A stretch of 64,000 bases of DNA from positions 1 through 64,000 of the forward strand of contig NZ_JAOCCU010000027.1 in assembly GCF_029840635.1 (NCBI RefSeq). Reading direction: 5' to 3'. Source of the DNA: Mitsuaria sp. GD03876 (GTDB taxonomy: Bacteria > Pseudomonadota > Gammaproteobacteria > Burkholderiales > Burkholderiaceae_C). Under the pieces are notes generated by a model. The model searched no databases, had not been told where the DNA came from, and worked only from the letters and a program-made list of their open reading frames with translations. Positions 63,796 through 64,000 of the stretch are shown here, piece by piece; within the stretch, counting starts at the first letter, position 1; every line of letters starts with the position of its first letter. The translations under genes and the position numbers were made by a program.

Positions 63796-64000
63796 TTAGC
63801 GGCCTGCGACCTTGCGGCTGCCCATCAGGACGCCGTGCAGGTCAGCAGCGAAGGCACGGACCTGGCCCATCACCGACTTGTTGCGGTTGACCAGCCAGTT
63901 GTAGCCCAGCACGGCCGGAACGGCCACGCCCAGACCGATGGCGGTCATGATCAGCGCGGCGCCCACGGGGCCGGCGACCTTGTCGATCGACGCCTGACCG
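63796..64000 (-). CDS. exbB: ExbB proton channel protein, C-terminal fragment (cut by window edge)
   Basis: The last 67 codons of an ExbB gene are visible; the rest lies beyond the right edge. The end contains DKVAGPVGAALIMTAIGLGVAVPAVLGYN in two blocks, the third transmembrane helix of ExbB, followed by a cytoplasmic tail (LHGVLMGSRKVAGR). It is the first visible gene of the ExbB-ExbD-ExbD-TPR operon; tonB would be expected just outside. Confidence 0.9.
   Translation of the reverse strand, partial: GQASIDKVAGPVGAALIMTAIGLGVAVPAVLGYNWLVNRNKSVMGQVRAFAADLHGVLMGSRKVAGR

Overview
The window is a very GC-rich bacterial chromosome segment, densely packed with genes on both strands. Gene content and order point to a betaproteobacterium of the order Burkholderiales, probably the Roseateles/Mitsuaria/Rubrivivax/Ideonella side. 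Supporting signs are the cysS-TPR-ppiA-ppiB-lpxH block, the exbB-exbD-lpxK-Trm112-kdsB-adk block, a complete ccoNOQP-ccoGHIS cluster beside fnr and hemN, clpS-clpA, and an HU protein with an Ala/Lys-rich tail. I see no insertion sequence, integrase, prophage, CRISPR array or rRNA. One tRNA-Ser(GCU) lies at 27497-27589. The assignment to a group is inference from gene families, not from a database search.

Layout. 1-3.6 kb: exported proteins (a truncated lipoprotein, DUF1501 and DUF1800). 3.8-8.4 kb: a catabolic locus in which a diaminopropionate ammonia-lyase is fused to an M20D amidohydrolase, next to a carbamoylase-type M20 enzyme and a divergent Lrp/AsnC regulator, with a clear palindromic operator between them. 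8.4-10.9 kb: a two-subunit 3-oxoacid CoA-transferase, divergent from a hotdog thioesterase and a PAS-LuxR regulator, with three TACGTA boxes between. 11-24.7 kb: HU, a radical SAM protein with unusual cysteine spacing, a secreted cyanophycinase-like peptidase, two TetR regulators with visible operators, short-chain dehydrogenases, an alpha/beta hydrolase, a secreted M20 peptidase, a SGNH hydrolase with a histone-H1-like tail, a YceH-type protein and an OsmC protein. 24.9-43 kb: mainly housekeeping genes (ETF-ubiquinone oxidoreductase, lysC, tilS, accA, cysS, cyclophilins, lpxH, mtfA, clpA/clpS, cold-shock protein, icd).

43-53.6 kb is a micro-oxic respiration island. It holds the cbb3 oxidase structural genes (including small ccoQ and ccoS), the assembly factors ccoG, a short ccoH-like gene and ccoI, the oxygen-sensing regulator Fnr with all four cluster cysteines, oxygen-independent HemN, and a SafE-like membrane protein. 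Near-consensus FNR boxes lie before ccoN and between hemN and fnr, so the island probably works as one Fnr-controlled unit. 53.6-64 kb: a DUF192 protein, sodB, xseA, a first ExbB/ExbD pair, lipid A and Kdo genes, adk, a short-chain dehydrogenase behind a LiuR-like palindrome, and a second ExbB-ExbD-ExbD-TPR cluster that runs off the right edge.

The most unusual items are the fused lyase-hydrolase (4028-6490) with an in-frame 12-bp minisatellite, the CX4CX2C radical SAM enzyme, the SGNH hydrolase with a cationic tail, and several well-defined palindromic operators that allow direct regulatory predictions.
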